This document shows positions 9,599 to 16,881 of a stretch of 59,404 nt of DNA, piece by piece. The stretch is taken from NCBI GenBank assembly GCA_021502835.1, contig JAKFGP010000049.1, positions 1 to 59,404 on the forward strand, in the 5' to 3' direction. The DNA is from Streptomyces thinghirensis. Lineage in GTDB: Bacteria > Actinomycetota > Actinomycetia > Streptomycetales > Streptomycetaceae. The position numbers and the translations under genes are program-made. The notes under the pieces are model-generated. The model did not search any database, was not told where the DNA came from, and was given only the letters and a program-made list of their open reading frames with translations. The first letter of the stretch is position 1, and each line of letters opens with the position of its first letter.

Positions 9599-9642
9599 GC
9601 GGACCGCTGGTCCGTATCGTTCGAAGCGGACTGACGGTCCGC
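9599..9642. promoter_or_regulatory. Two operator-like palindromes in a divergent promoter
   Basis: GCGGACCGCTGGTCCGT at 9599-9615 and GCGGACTGACGGTCCGC at 9626-9642 share the design GCGGAC-N5-GTCCGC, with 27 bases between centres. They sit between the TetR gene and the SnoaL-like gene. This form and position are typical of autoregulated TetR operators. Binding itself is inferred. Confidence 0.75.
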
Positions 9643-9670
9643 ATTCTATGCGACGGAGGAGCACCCACCC

Positions 9671-10119
9671 ATGCCCACGCCCGCCCCGCCCACCGCGCCC
9701 CGCCCCGGCGGCGGACCTGTACCGCCACAGCCTCCGGCTCCTGCTGGACAAGGACATCGACGCCTGGGTCGGCCCAGCGGGCCGACGACGGGTCTTGGAA
9801 TTCCCCTTCGCCCCCGAGGACCGGCCCCGGCGGCTGGCGGGCCGGGGAGGCCGTCGCCGCCTACATGCGCCCCTATCCCGACCACATCGACCTGCACGAC
9901 TTTTCCCGACCTGCGGATCCACGAGACCACCGACCCGCCCGGACCGTCGTGGTGGAGATGCGCGGCGTGGGCCGGGTGGTGAAGACCAGCGCGCCCTTCG
10001 ACATGACGTACATCGCCGTCGTGACCGTCGAGGACGGGCGGTTCACCTCCTACCGCGACTACTGGAACCCGCTCACCCTCGAGGAGCCCGGCACCGACTT
10101 CACCGGGAGCGGACGATGA
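9671..10119 (+). CDS. SnoaL-like / nuclear transport factor 2 family protein
   Basis: This is a small alpha/beta-barrel protein of about 148 aa. Members include SnoaL-like cyclases, ketosteroid isomerase-like enzymes and many proteins of unknown activity. Typical features are LYRHSLRLLLDKDIDAWV near the N-terminus, EFPFAPEDRPRRLAGREAV, then TYIAVVTVEDGRFTSYRDYW and NPLTLEE at the end. The ATG at 9671 follows GGAGGAG (9656-9662). The stop overlaps the next gene's ATG (ATGA, 10116-10119), so the two are co-translated. Shifts lie near 9705, 9775, 9840, 9905 and 9945. It is probably repressed by the divergent TetR. The reaction cannot be inferred. Confidence 0.82.
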
Positions 10120-10962
10120 CCGGCACCGGGACCACGCTGGTCGTCGGAGCCACCGGCACGACGGGCGGCCGCACCGCCGGGCAACTGATCGCCGCGGGCC
10201 ACCGTGTGAAGGCCGCGAGCCGGCGCGCGACCCCGCTGGCCGGCGCGGAACCGGTCCGATTCGACTGGTACGACACCGCCACGCACGACGCGGCGCTCGA
10301 CGGCGCCGACCGCGTCTACCTCGTTCCGCCGCCGGGTGACTCGGACCCGGCCGCGGTCATGCTGCCCTTCCTGCGAAGGGCCCGCGCGCGGGCCTGCGGC
10401 GTGCGGTGCTGCTCAGCTCCCTCGGCCGTCCCCGAGGGGCGGCCCGGCGGTGGGCGCGGTGCACCGTGCCCTCCCCGGCCTGTTCGAGGAGTGGGCGGTG
10501 CTGCGGCCCTCCTGGTTCATGCAGAACTTCACCGGTACCCACGCCCACGCCGTCAGCGTCCGGGAGGACGGCACCATCCTGACCGCCGCCGGGAGCGGCC
10601 GCGTGGGCTTCGTCGACGCCGACGACATCGCCGCCGTCGCGGTGCGCGCCCTCACCGACGACGCGGCCCCCTGTGAGGATCCTGATCCTCACCGGTCCCG
10701 AGGCCCTCGACCACGATGACATCGCCGCGATCCTCACCCGGGCCGGCGGCCGCCTGTGGTCCACCGGCGCCTGACCCACGAGCAGTTGCGCGACCGCCTC
10801 GCGCAACTGGTGCCGCCGGATTTCGCCGCGATGCTGGTCGGCATGGACCAGGCCATCGCTCTGGGGGCCGAGGACCGCACCACCGACACCGTTCGGCGTG
10901 TCACCGGGCGTCCACCGCACGGATTTCGGGAGGTGCTGGAACGGGAGCTCGGTGTCCGGTGA
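10116..10962 (+). CDS. NAD(P)-binding NmrA-like oxidoreductase/sensor
   Basis: This is an atypical short-chain dehydrogenase of the NmrA/NAD(P)H-binding class. The dinucleotide motif LVVGATGTTGGRTAGQLIAA is at the very N-terminus, followed by GHRVKAASRR and DGADRVYLVPPPGDSDP. Further on are a RPSWFMQNF motif common in this class, GRVGFVDADDIAAVAVRAL and a C-terminal substrate-lid region. The length, about 282 aa, is standard. It overlaps the SnoaL-like gene by four bases and probably forms a two-gene operon under the TetR operators. Shifts lie near 10380, 10440, 10670 and 10745. NmrA-like proteins may act as quinone or nitro reductases or as redox sensors; the sequence does not decide this. 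Confidence 0.85.
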
Positions 10963-11148
10963 GTGACGTGCGAACGGGCGGGGGCGCCCACGCCCGTTCA
11001 GCCCCTTTTTCAACCAAGTCGTCGCTCGCTCGCGATAATGGTCGGACACGAAACGATGGATTCTCGTCAATTGCGAGCAGGACGCGCACGGTCTGATTGT
11101 TTCGGCCGGGTACGGGCATACGCAGCGAAACTCGAGAGGGGGCGCTTC

Positions 11149-11412
11149 GTGCTCGAACCGGACCCGAAGGTCGTCAGGGAGTTGCTGACGCGGTACGCGG
11201 CACTGCGGATCGCTCAGGCGGAGAGGGCAAGGCCGGCGACGGCGCGGGAGCTGGCGGACGTCAGCTACACGCTGTGCGTGATGACGGCGACGACCAGCAT
11301 TCACGACGCGGTGGCCAAGGCGGACGCGTTGCTGCTCGCCAAGGGACGGGCTCCGGACGCCGTCCGCGCGGCGGACCCCGACGGGGAGAGCGGCCTGTCG
11401 CTGGCCGTGTGA
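11149..11412 (+). CDS. DUF5133-domain small protein
   Basis: This is a small helical protein of the Streptomyces DUF5133 family, function unknown. Recognisable are EPDPKVVRELLTRYAALRIA and ARELADVSYTLCVMTATTSI, with a conserved Cys in SYTLCV, and a helix AVAKADALLLAKGR. I start it at the GTG at 11149 because GAGAGGGGG lies at the right distance upstream and the family begins a few residues before the PDPxVVRxLL motif; the open frame extends further up but without family similarity. No frame shift is seen in this gene. Confidence 0.78.
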   Translation: MLEPDPKVVRELLTRYAALRIAQAERARPATARELADVSYTLCVMTATTSIHDAVAKADALLLAKGRAPDAVRAADPDGESGLSLAV

Positions 11413-11465
11413 CACCGTCACGTCAGGGGCCCGTCTCGGACCGGAACAGCCGGGACGATCCGCGA

Positions 11466-11489
11466 GGCGGGCCCTACGCGGGGCCCGCC
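11466..11489. terminator. Bidirectional terminator between convergent genes
   Basis: Arms GGCGGGCCC (11466-11474) and GGGCCCGCC (11481-11489) form an exact 9-bp stem with loop TACGCG. It overlaps the stop codon of the minus-strand GlxA-type gene and follows the DUF5133 gene. Confidence 0.65.
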
Positions 11490-12445
11490 GACGCGGCAGG
11501 CTTCCCGTGGAACGCCGCGCGATAGGCGTACGGAGTGGTGCCGACCACCCGGCGGAACCGCCGCTCGCGGAAGGCGGTGGGGAGCCGAACCCGGCCTGCC
11601 GCGCGATCCGTTCGATCAGTGGTCGCCGTTCTCCAGCAGGTACTGGGCCCGCCGCACCCGCGCCCGCAGCAGCCACTGCAGCGGAGTGGTGCCCGTCTGT
11701 TCCCGGAACCGTCGGCTGAAGGTGCGCTCGCTCATGCCCGAGCGCGCCGCCATCGCCCCGAGGGTGACCTCCCCGCCAGGTTGTCCTCGATCCACTCCAG
11801 CAGCGGCTCCAGGTCCGAACCCGCGGCACGGGCGGGTGCTCGTGCACGATGAATGGGCCTGGCCGCCCTCCCGCTCCAGCGGCACGACACACATCCGGGC
11901 GGCGTGCGCGGCGACGGCCGACCCCAGATCACGGCGGATCATGTGCAGGCACATGTCCAGACCGGCGGCGGCGCCAGCGGAGGTGAGGATCTGCCCGTTG
12001 TCGACGTACAGCACGTCCGGCTGCACCTCCACGCGCGGGTAGCGGCGGGCCAGTTCCGCACGCGGCCATCCAGTGGGTGGTGGCCCGCAGCCCGTCCAGC
12101 AGCCCGGTCTCCGCGAGCACGAAGGCACCGACGCACACCGACGCGATCCGCGGTACCCGCACCGGCGGCCCGCCGCAGCGCCGCGAGGACGCGTTCCGAG
12201 GGCGGGCCGTGCTCCTCGGAGCGGCCCGGCACGATAATGATCGTGTCGGCGGTCTCCAGCGCCTCCAGGCCCAGGTCGATACGGAGGGTCAGCCCGTCCG
12301 TGCGCACCTCGGGTGACTCCGCGCACAGCCGGACCCGGTAGGGGCTGCGCCCGTCGGGCAGCCGCGTCCAGTCGAACGCCTGCATGGGCGCCGCCATGTC
12401 GAACGGCACCACGTCGTCGAGGACCAGGATCGCCACCGAGTGCAT
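11474..12445 (-). CDS. GlxA-family transcriptional regulator (DJ-1/PfpI domain plus AraC HTH)
   Basis: This is a cytoplasmic regulator with an N-terminal glutamine-amidotransferase-like DJ-1/PfpI domain and a C-terminal AraC DNA-binding domain. The N-terminal part shows [32 protein letters not shown] and the nucleophile-elbow region [21 protein letters not shown] later block is [20 protein letters not shown]. The HTH part shows [20 protein letters not shown] and [20 protein letters not shown]. About 320 aa is typical. The start is set at the ATG at 12445; a GTG at 12457 is an alternative. Shifts lie near 12165, 12060, 11870, 11840, 11780, 11630 and 11580. Ligand and targets are unknown. Confidence 0.88.
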
Positions 12446-12648
12446 GACCGCCACGATATGCGGATTCCCGCCATGGGCAGAACCCCCGTGCACGGCCCTC
12501 GCTCCACCTTGCCCTGCCGGATCTCTCCTGGTGAAGGCGTTGGCGAGATTCCGTTGGAAGCTGTCGTTTCAGCCCCTGTGCGATCACCCGCCGTCTTTCT
12601 AGCGTAGCTCCGACCGCATCGACCGAACTGCCTCCCGGGCCCCGACCG

Positions 12649-13139
12649 ATGACCAAGATCCTGCTGTCCCTCCACGTCCTGGCCGCCATCATCGCCATCG
12701 GGCCCGTCACCGTCGCGGCCAGCATGTTCCCGCCGGCCGTCCGACGTGCGGTGGTAGCCGGTGCCCGCGGGGGCCGGGGGCCGGAACGGACGCCGGGGAC
12801 GTGGGCACGGTACGGCTGCTGCACCGCATCTGCCGGGTCTACGCCGGTCTCGGCATCGCGGTTCCGGTCCTCGGCTTCGCCACCGCCGCGGCGATGGGTG
12901 TTCCTGGGGGACGCATGGCTCATCACGTCCATCGCGCGCTGACCGCGGCCGCCGCCGGCCTCCTGATCGCCTTCGTCCTGCCCCGCCAGGAGGAACTCCT
13001 GGAGCAGCTGACCGACCGGCAGCCCGTCGAGCGCGCCCGTACCGCCCGGCTCGCCATGTTCACCGGCCTGTTCAACCTGCTGTGGGCCACGGTCACGGTC
13101 CTCATGATCGTCCGGCCGGGCTCCACGACCGGCGCGTGA
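12649..13139 (+). CDS. Small integral membrane protein, DUF2269-like
   Basis: This is a protein of about 160 aa with four predicted membrane segments: ILLSLHVLAAIIAIGPVTVA, RVYAGLGIAVPVLGFATAAA, LTAAAAGLLIAFVLP and LAMFTGLFNLLWATVTVLMI. The first segment with its early His resembles DUF2269 and related four-helix membrane proteins. It starts at the ATG at 12649 and ends in GSTTGA. Shifts fall near 12765 and 12925. It is divergent from the GlxA-type regulator, so it could be that regulator's target, but no operator was found. Function unknown. Confidence 0.7.
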
Positions 13140-13245
13140 GCCGCCGTCACCTTGTGGGTGGAATGCGCACCACCGGGTGAACGGGCGCCTAGACTGCTGG
13201 GGTCGCGCCTCCGTACGGGGGCGGACGACACAGGCACGTTGACGG

Positions 13246-13460
13246 GTGTTCCAGGATTCCCCATCTACGACCGACTCGTCGCCGAACGCGGTGACGTCCC
13301 CGAGCAGGTGCGGCGGGACGCCGAGCGTGTGAGCAGGGAGCTGGAGGTTGTCATGCGCCCGCTGCGCTCACCCGGCCACCTGCCCGGCGCCGAACGGCAG
13401 CCGTCCCCGGGCGCCGGTTGGCAGCGCACCGCCCTGCTGCCCGGCCCCCGCCCGCACTAG
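13246..13460 (+). CDS. Small conserved hypothetical protein
   Basis: This is a short, charged reading frame of about 70 aa with the block FPIYDRLVAERGDVPEQVRR followed by DAERVSRELEVVM, which looks like a real amphipathic helical protein. A GTG at 13246 with one lost base just after it (VFQ then FPIYD) gives the most natural start. The C-terminus (PGAERQPSPGAGWQR) is Pro/Gly-rich and its frame is uncertain. It converges on the tgmB gene with only a few bases between. I do not recognise a function. Confidence 0.5.
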
Positions 13461-13487
13461 GGGCCGGCGAGGCGGGCGCACCGCACC

Positions 13488-14473
13488 TCACCCGACGACC
13501 GCCGTGCCGGGGCCGCCCGCGTCCACCGGGTCCTCCGGCCCGGGCCGGGCCAGCCACTCGGCGATGGTGCGGGCGATCGGCTGGCCCGTGTCCACCTCGA
13601 CGAAGCCGAACTGCCCCGACTGGTTGCACTCCAGGAACCACCAGGTGCCGTCGCCGTCCTCGGCGAAGTCGAGGGCACCGTAGGCCAGTCCCGCCGTGCG
13701 GAGGTAGGCGCGGACGGATTCGGCGACGCGCGGCGGCACCTCGGCGGGCCGCCACGGCTCGGCGGACGCCGTGAAGCGGACGTCCACCTCGTCGGGGTCC
13801 GAGCCCGCGAGGGTCGTCTTCCGCGCGGCCAGCAACTCGTCGCCGACGACGGTGAGGCGGACGTCGGCACGCTTGGCGAACCCGGCGCTGCAGCAGGGTC
13901 GGGCCGTGGGCGACGGCGGAGAAGTCGGCCTCGGGCGGAACCCTGCTGGTCGGCACCGCCGAGGGCGGGTCCTGCGGATGGGCGCCCGAGACGGGCTTGA
14001 CCACCAGGTCCGGGTAGCGCTCGGCGAACTCGCGTGCCGCCCGTGGGAACGTCGTGATCAGCGTGGCCGGCACGGGCAGCCCGCACTGCTGGGCGAGACG
14101 CAGCTGCCAGGGCTTGTACCGGGCCCGGTGCGCCGCGTCGGGCTGGTTCATCCAGCGCGCCCCGCAACCGCGGAGCATGCCGTAGAGCGCCTGCCCGGAC
14201 TCCTCGGTCAGCCACGCGGAGGGCTCGGCGGCCCGCGTGGCCGCGCCGCCCGGCCTGCGCACCCAGACGGACCGCAGTCCGCCGATGCTCACCAGGCGGC
14301 CCCCGAGGACAGATGGCCCCGGAACGAGCCGTGCACGAACTCACCGGAGAGCGCGACGGAGTCGGTCAGATCGGCGGGTCCAGGCGGACCACCGGGACTC
14401 CCGACGCGTTCAGGTGCACGACCACCGTGTCCGCGGTGACGTCCTCTTCACAGGTCAGGATCAAGACGGTCAT
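13488..14473 (-). CDS. tgmB: ATP-grasp peptide maturase of a graspetide locus (TgmB, SAV_5884 family)
   Basis: This is an ATP-grasp ligase that modifies the TgmA precursor by forming side-chain ester or amide links. The N-terminus TVLILTCEEDVTADTVVVHL with NASGVPVVRLDPADLT is characteristic of the family. The middle has RWMNQPDAAHRARYKPWQLR, LAQQCGLPVPATLITTFP and DLVVKPVSG, a nucleotide-binding lysine strand. The C-terminal catalytic block has YGALDFAEDGDGTWWFLECN then QSGQFGFVE, where the D, E and N match ATP-grasp metal ligands. The ATG at 14473 lies 16 bases after the precursor stop. About 328 aa is normal. Shifts lie near 14395, 14300, 13885 and elsewhere. No methyltransferase gene of the tgmC type follows. 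Confidence 0.9.
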
Positions 14474-14489
14474 TCTCGACGACCCGTGT

Positions 14490-14681
14490 TCAGTCGTCGA
14501 AGTGAGTCTTCGACCCCGCGGTGGAGGTCGTGGTCCCCAGTTCTCTCAGCAGCGCATGGTCACGGGCGGCCGCCCGCCCGTCCAGAAGCACGTTCAACTG
14601 CCGCCCGGAGTCGTAGACGTACGGAGTCGTGGCTTCCAACTCCACTGCCGGACGTGCGTAGTTGAGGGCGAACGGTTTCAT
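14490..14681 (-). CDS. tgmA: Graspetide precursor peptide (putative ATP-grasp-modified RiPP, TgmA)
   Basis: This is a 63-residue precursor, intact in one frame. The leader contains the family hallmark PFALNYARPAVELE followed by TTPYVYDSGRQLNVLLDGR. The core is the C-terminal end, ELGTTTSTAGSKTHFDD, rich in Thr/Ser/Lys nucleophiles and ending in two Asp acceptors, as expected for omega-ester or omega-amide ring formation by an ATP-grasp enzyme. The ATG at 14681 has GGGAGAG upstream. It is followed after 16 bases by tgmB, so it forms a two-gene unit. Where the leader is cleaved and which residues are linked cannot be read from sequence. Confidence 0.92.
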   Translation of the reverse strand: MKPFALNYARPAVELEATTPYVYDSGRQLNVLLDGRAAARDHALLRELGTTTSTAGSKTHFDD

Positions 14682-14769
14682 CGTCTCTCCCTGGTCGGTG
14701 CTGCGCCGAGCAGGCGATGGTCCCTTGCGCCGTCGCCTGGTCCGCCGACTGCCTTCGGCTTCCAGAGAC

Positions 14770-14799
14770 TTATACGAATCGAACGGGTGATTGGTTTCC
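14770..14799 (-). promoter_or_regulatory. Possible ECF-sigma-type promoter for tgmAB
   Basis: On the minus strand GGAAAC (14799-14794) is followed after 17 bases by CGTATAA (14776-14770), about 90 bases before the precursor start. A GGAAC-like -35 is typical of Streptomyces ECF sigma factors. The match is short and therefore tentative. Confidence 0.3.
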
Positions 14800-15125
14800 T
14801 TACGCAGCGTAGTCATGGGGCGGATCGGCGCCTTCACGCCGGTCCGCGGCGCCCCCGCAACGCCCGCCGAGAGAGCCGCGCGCCGATCGCAGGGCGAGCA
14901 GCAGTACACCGATGTCGTCCAGGTAGACGGGATCGGGCACCAGGTCGGTCGGCAGTACCGGTAGAGGACGGCGCCCCAGAAGACCCACCGCGGACCGGTG
15001 GGGAGACCGGCACGCCTGAGATCCCGTCGGGTGCGGACCAGCCGCACCAGGACGCCGACCGCCGTCGCGAGGACGACCGCCGCGAGCAACACCGCCGCGA
15101 CGATCACCACTGTGGTCGTATCCAC
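14800..15125 (-). CDS. DUF1232 (YkvA-like) small membrane protein
   Basis: This is a protein of about 108 aa. A membrane helix VVIVAAVLLAAVVLATAVGV is followed by a basic stretch (RLVRTRRDLRRAG) and the DUF1232 signature YLLPTDLVPDPVYLDDIGVL, which resembles a re-entrant or second membrane helix. The GTG start at 15125 has GAGGAGGGGG upstream. The signature is split by a shift near 14955. It lies just upstream of tgmA on the same strand with about 120 bases between, so read-through is possible but a separate promoter is likely. The molecular function of the family is not known. Confidence 0.8.
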
Positions 15126-15399
15126 CCCGCCCCCTCCTCATGGTGCGTGCTCGTGCTGCGCGGCACACGCCTTCTCTCCCCGGATGCCCGCTCAGGGGCG
15201 GCGACAAGTCCGCGGGCAAGGGTCTCTCATCCCCTGTGGCCCACTCCAGTGGCATGGTGCGGTGGACGTGCTTAGTAATGGTCAGCACAGAGCGCGAGTC
15301 GCATGTCGGGGACGCAGGGCGGCCGCACCCCCACCACACGGAGAGATCACGACTACCGGCTCTTCATCACCTCGTTCGCCCGAGTACGCCATATCCGCC

Positions 15400-16817
15400 G
15401 TGGACCTGCCCACCAGGGAGACGACCACGGCCACCGGCACGCACCCCGGTGCGTCCGCCGGCCGTGCAAGCCGACGCCGAGGCGTCAACCGTCCACCCCT
15501 CGGCCGCCCGTTCGCCCGCCCCTCAGCCGCCCGCACCCCAGCCGCCCGCACCCCAGCCGCCCGTCCTCCAGGAACCAGCACCCGCCCCGCACGACCCCGC
15601 ACCCGGCCTCCAGGAGCCCTTCCGCTCAGGAGCCCTCCGTCCAGGAGCCCTTCGTCCAGGATCCCGCCACCCACGAGGGAGCGGTGCACGAGTACGGCGA
15701 TCCCGTCGGCGACCTGGTGCGTGCCGCCGTGGCCGACCGGCCGCTGGAGGAGGTCGTCGACCTGATCACGATGCTGGAGGGGTCACCCCCAGTACGCGCA
15801 GGCCACGATCGACGCCCTGCGCGCGGTCGGCGTGAACCGCTCCGTGGAGGACGTCACTCGGCTGGTCGGCCTGCTGACCCGCCCGCCGCGCCATTCGGAC
15901 AGCGCGGACGAGGCGATCCGAGCCGCGGCGGAGTGCCGCTCGGTCGAGGACGTCACCCGCCTGATGGAACTGCTGCACCGCACCCCCCTGGAACCGCACT
16001 GCGGGCAGGAGGCCGTACGGGCCGCCGCCACCGGCCGACCCGTCGAGGAACTGGTTCAGCTGATCGGCCGGCTGGCCGAGGACGGGCGGGTGCGCCCGGA
16101 CCGCCCCCCGACGCCCGGCACCTGCGGGCGGCACTGGACGGGACCGGCGACGACGGCGAACCGGGACCCGACGACCGTCCGGCCGGACTGGCCGGCGCCT
16201 TCACCGCGGCGGACCGCCGCGGTCGCGAGCGCTCGCAGGACACCGCGCCTGGGCCGCCGGGGACGTGACCGGGACCAGAGCGCGCCTCGCGTGGGCGCGA
16301 GCAGGACCCCGAGTCGCACGACCGGGACCGTGCGTCCCGTGACCGGCGGCCGTGCGTCCGGTGACCGCGACCGTGCGGCCCGCCGGTCCGCCCGGGGCGC
16401 GGCCTGGCCGGCCTGGCTCACCGTCGCCGTCCTGGCCGGGTGCGGGGTGGCCTACTTCCCGCTGCACCAGGGCGACGCCTCCGCCCGCGCCTACGGGGTG
16501 CAGCCCTCGGCCTGTCGGCGCTCTGCCTGGTGCTGGCCCTGCTGCTCACCGTGAGGCCCGCCGTACCGCTGCTCGCCGTGGCGGTCGTGGGGCCGGCGGT
16601 GCTAGCCGCGCCGTGCTGTACGGCAGTGTGACCCCGTCGGCTCGGGTGTCCCCGGCCGTGGACTCACCCTTCGGCGCCCACTCTGGATCGCCGTCGTGGT
16701 CGCCGTACTGGCGTCGCTGGTCGCGCTCCTGGCGCTGTGCGTACGGGTGGCCTCGCAGGCGCCCGCGAGGCGCTGGTCGGCCCGCCCGATGGCCGGCGTG
16801 AGCCGTGCCGCGACTGA
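15400..16817 (+). CDS. Repeat-containing membrane protein with Pro-rich N-terminus
   Basis: I do not recognise a named family. Three regions are visible. The N-terminal 100 residues are Pro/Gln/Glu-rich (QPPAPQPPAPQPPVLQEPAP, then SAQEPSVQEPFVQDP). Next come four helical repeats of about 34 residues built on the pattern RPxEExxxLIxxL: ADRPLEEVVDLITML, NRSVEDVTRLVGLL, CRSVEDVTRLMELL and GRPVEELVQLIGRL, spaced by AAA/AIRA helices. The C-terminal third carries about four membrane helices (WLTVAVLAGCGVAYF, LSALCLVLALLLTVRP, LLAVAVVGPAVLAAAVLYG, LWIAVVVAVLASLVALLALC). The GTG at 15400 is a guess. Shifts lie near 15465, 15620, 15785, 16050, 16510, 16610 and 16680. A strong terminator follows. Confidence 0.65.
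15524..15563 (+). repeat. Short tandem 15-bp repeats encoding Pro-rich segment
   Basis: A unit close to CCAGCCGCCCGCACC is repeated almost three times in a row and encodes the repeated five-residue unit QPPAP. Being in frame and a multiple of three, it can expand or shrink without breaking the gene. Confidence 0.75.
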
Positions 16818-16833
16818 CCGCCCGGCCGCCGCA

Positions 16834-16881
16834 CGCGGCATGTGGTCCGCGCCGGACTTCCGGTGCGGACTACATGCCGCG
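16834..16881. terminator. Very strong bidirectional terminator hairpin
   Basis: Arms 16834-16855 and 16860-16881 are 22 bases long with only two non-Watson-Crick positions and a four-base loop ACTT. It separates the membrane repeat protein (stop at 16817) from the converging molybdenum oxidoreductase operon, whose last codons (stop at 16870) lie in the second arm. Confidence 0.8.

Noticed and set aside
7161..10962. The TetR at 8961-9557 as regulator of the ABC exporter
   Set aside because: The exporter converges on it and the operators lie on the other side, toward the SnoaL-like operon, so control of the exporter is not supported.
15481..15660. Possible CRISPR-like repeat array
   Set aside because: The short repeats are contiguous, 15 bases long, in frame and encode a Pro-rich protein segment; there are no spacers.
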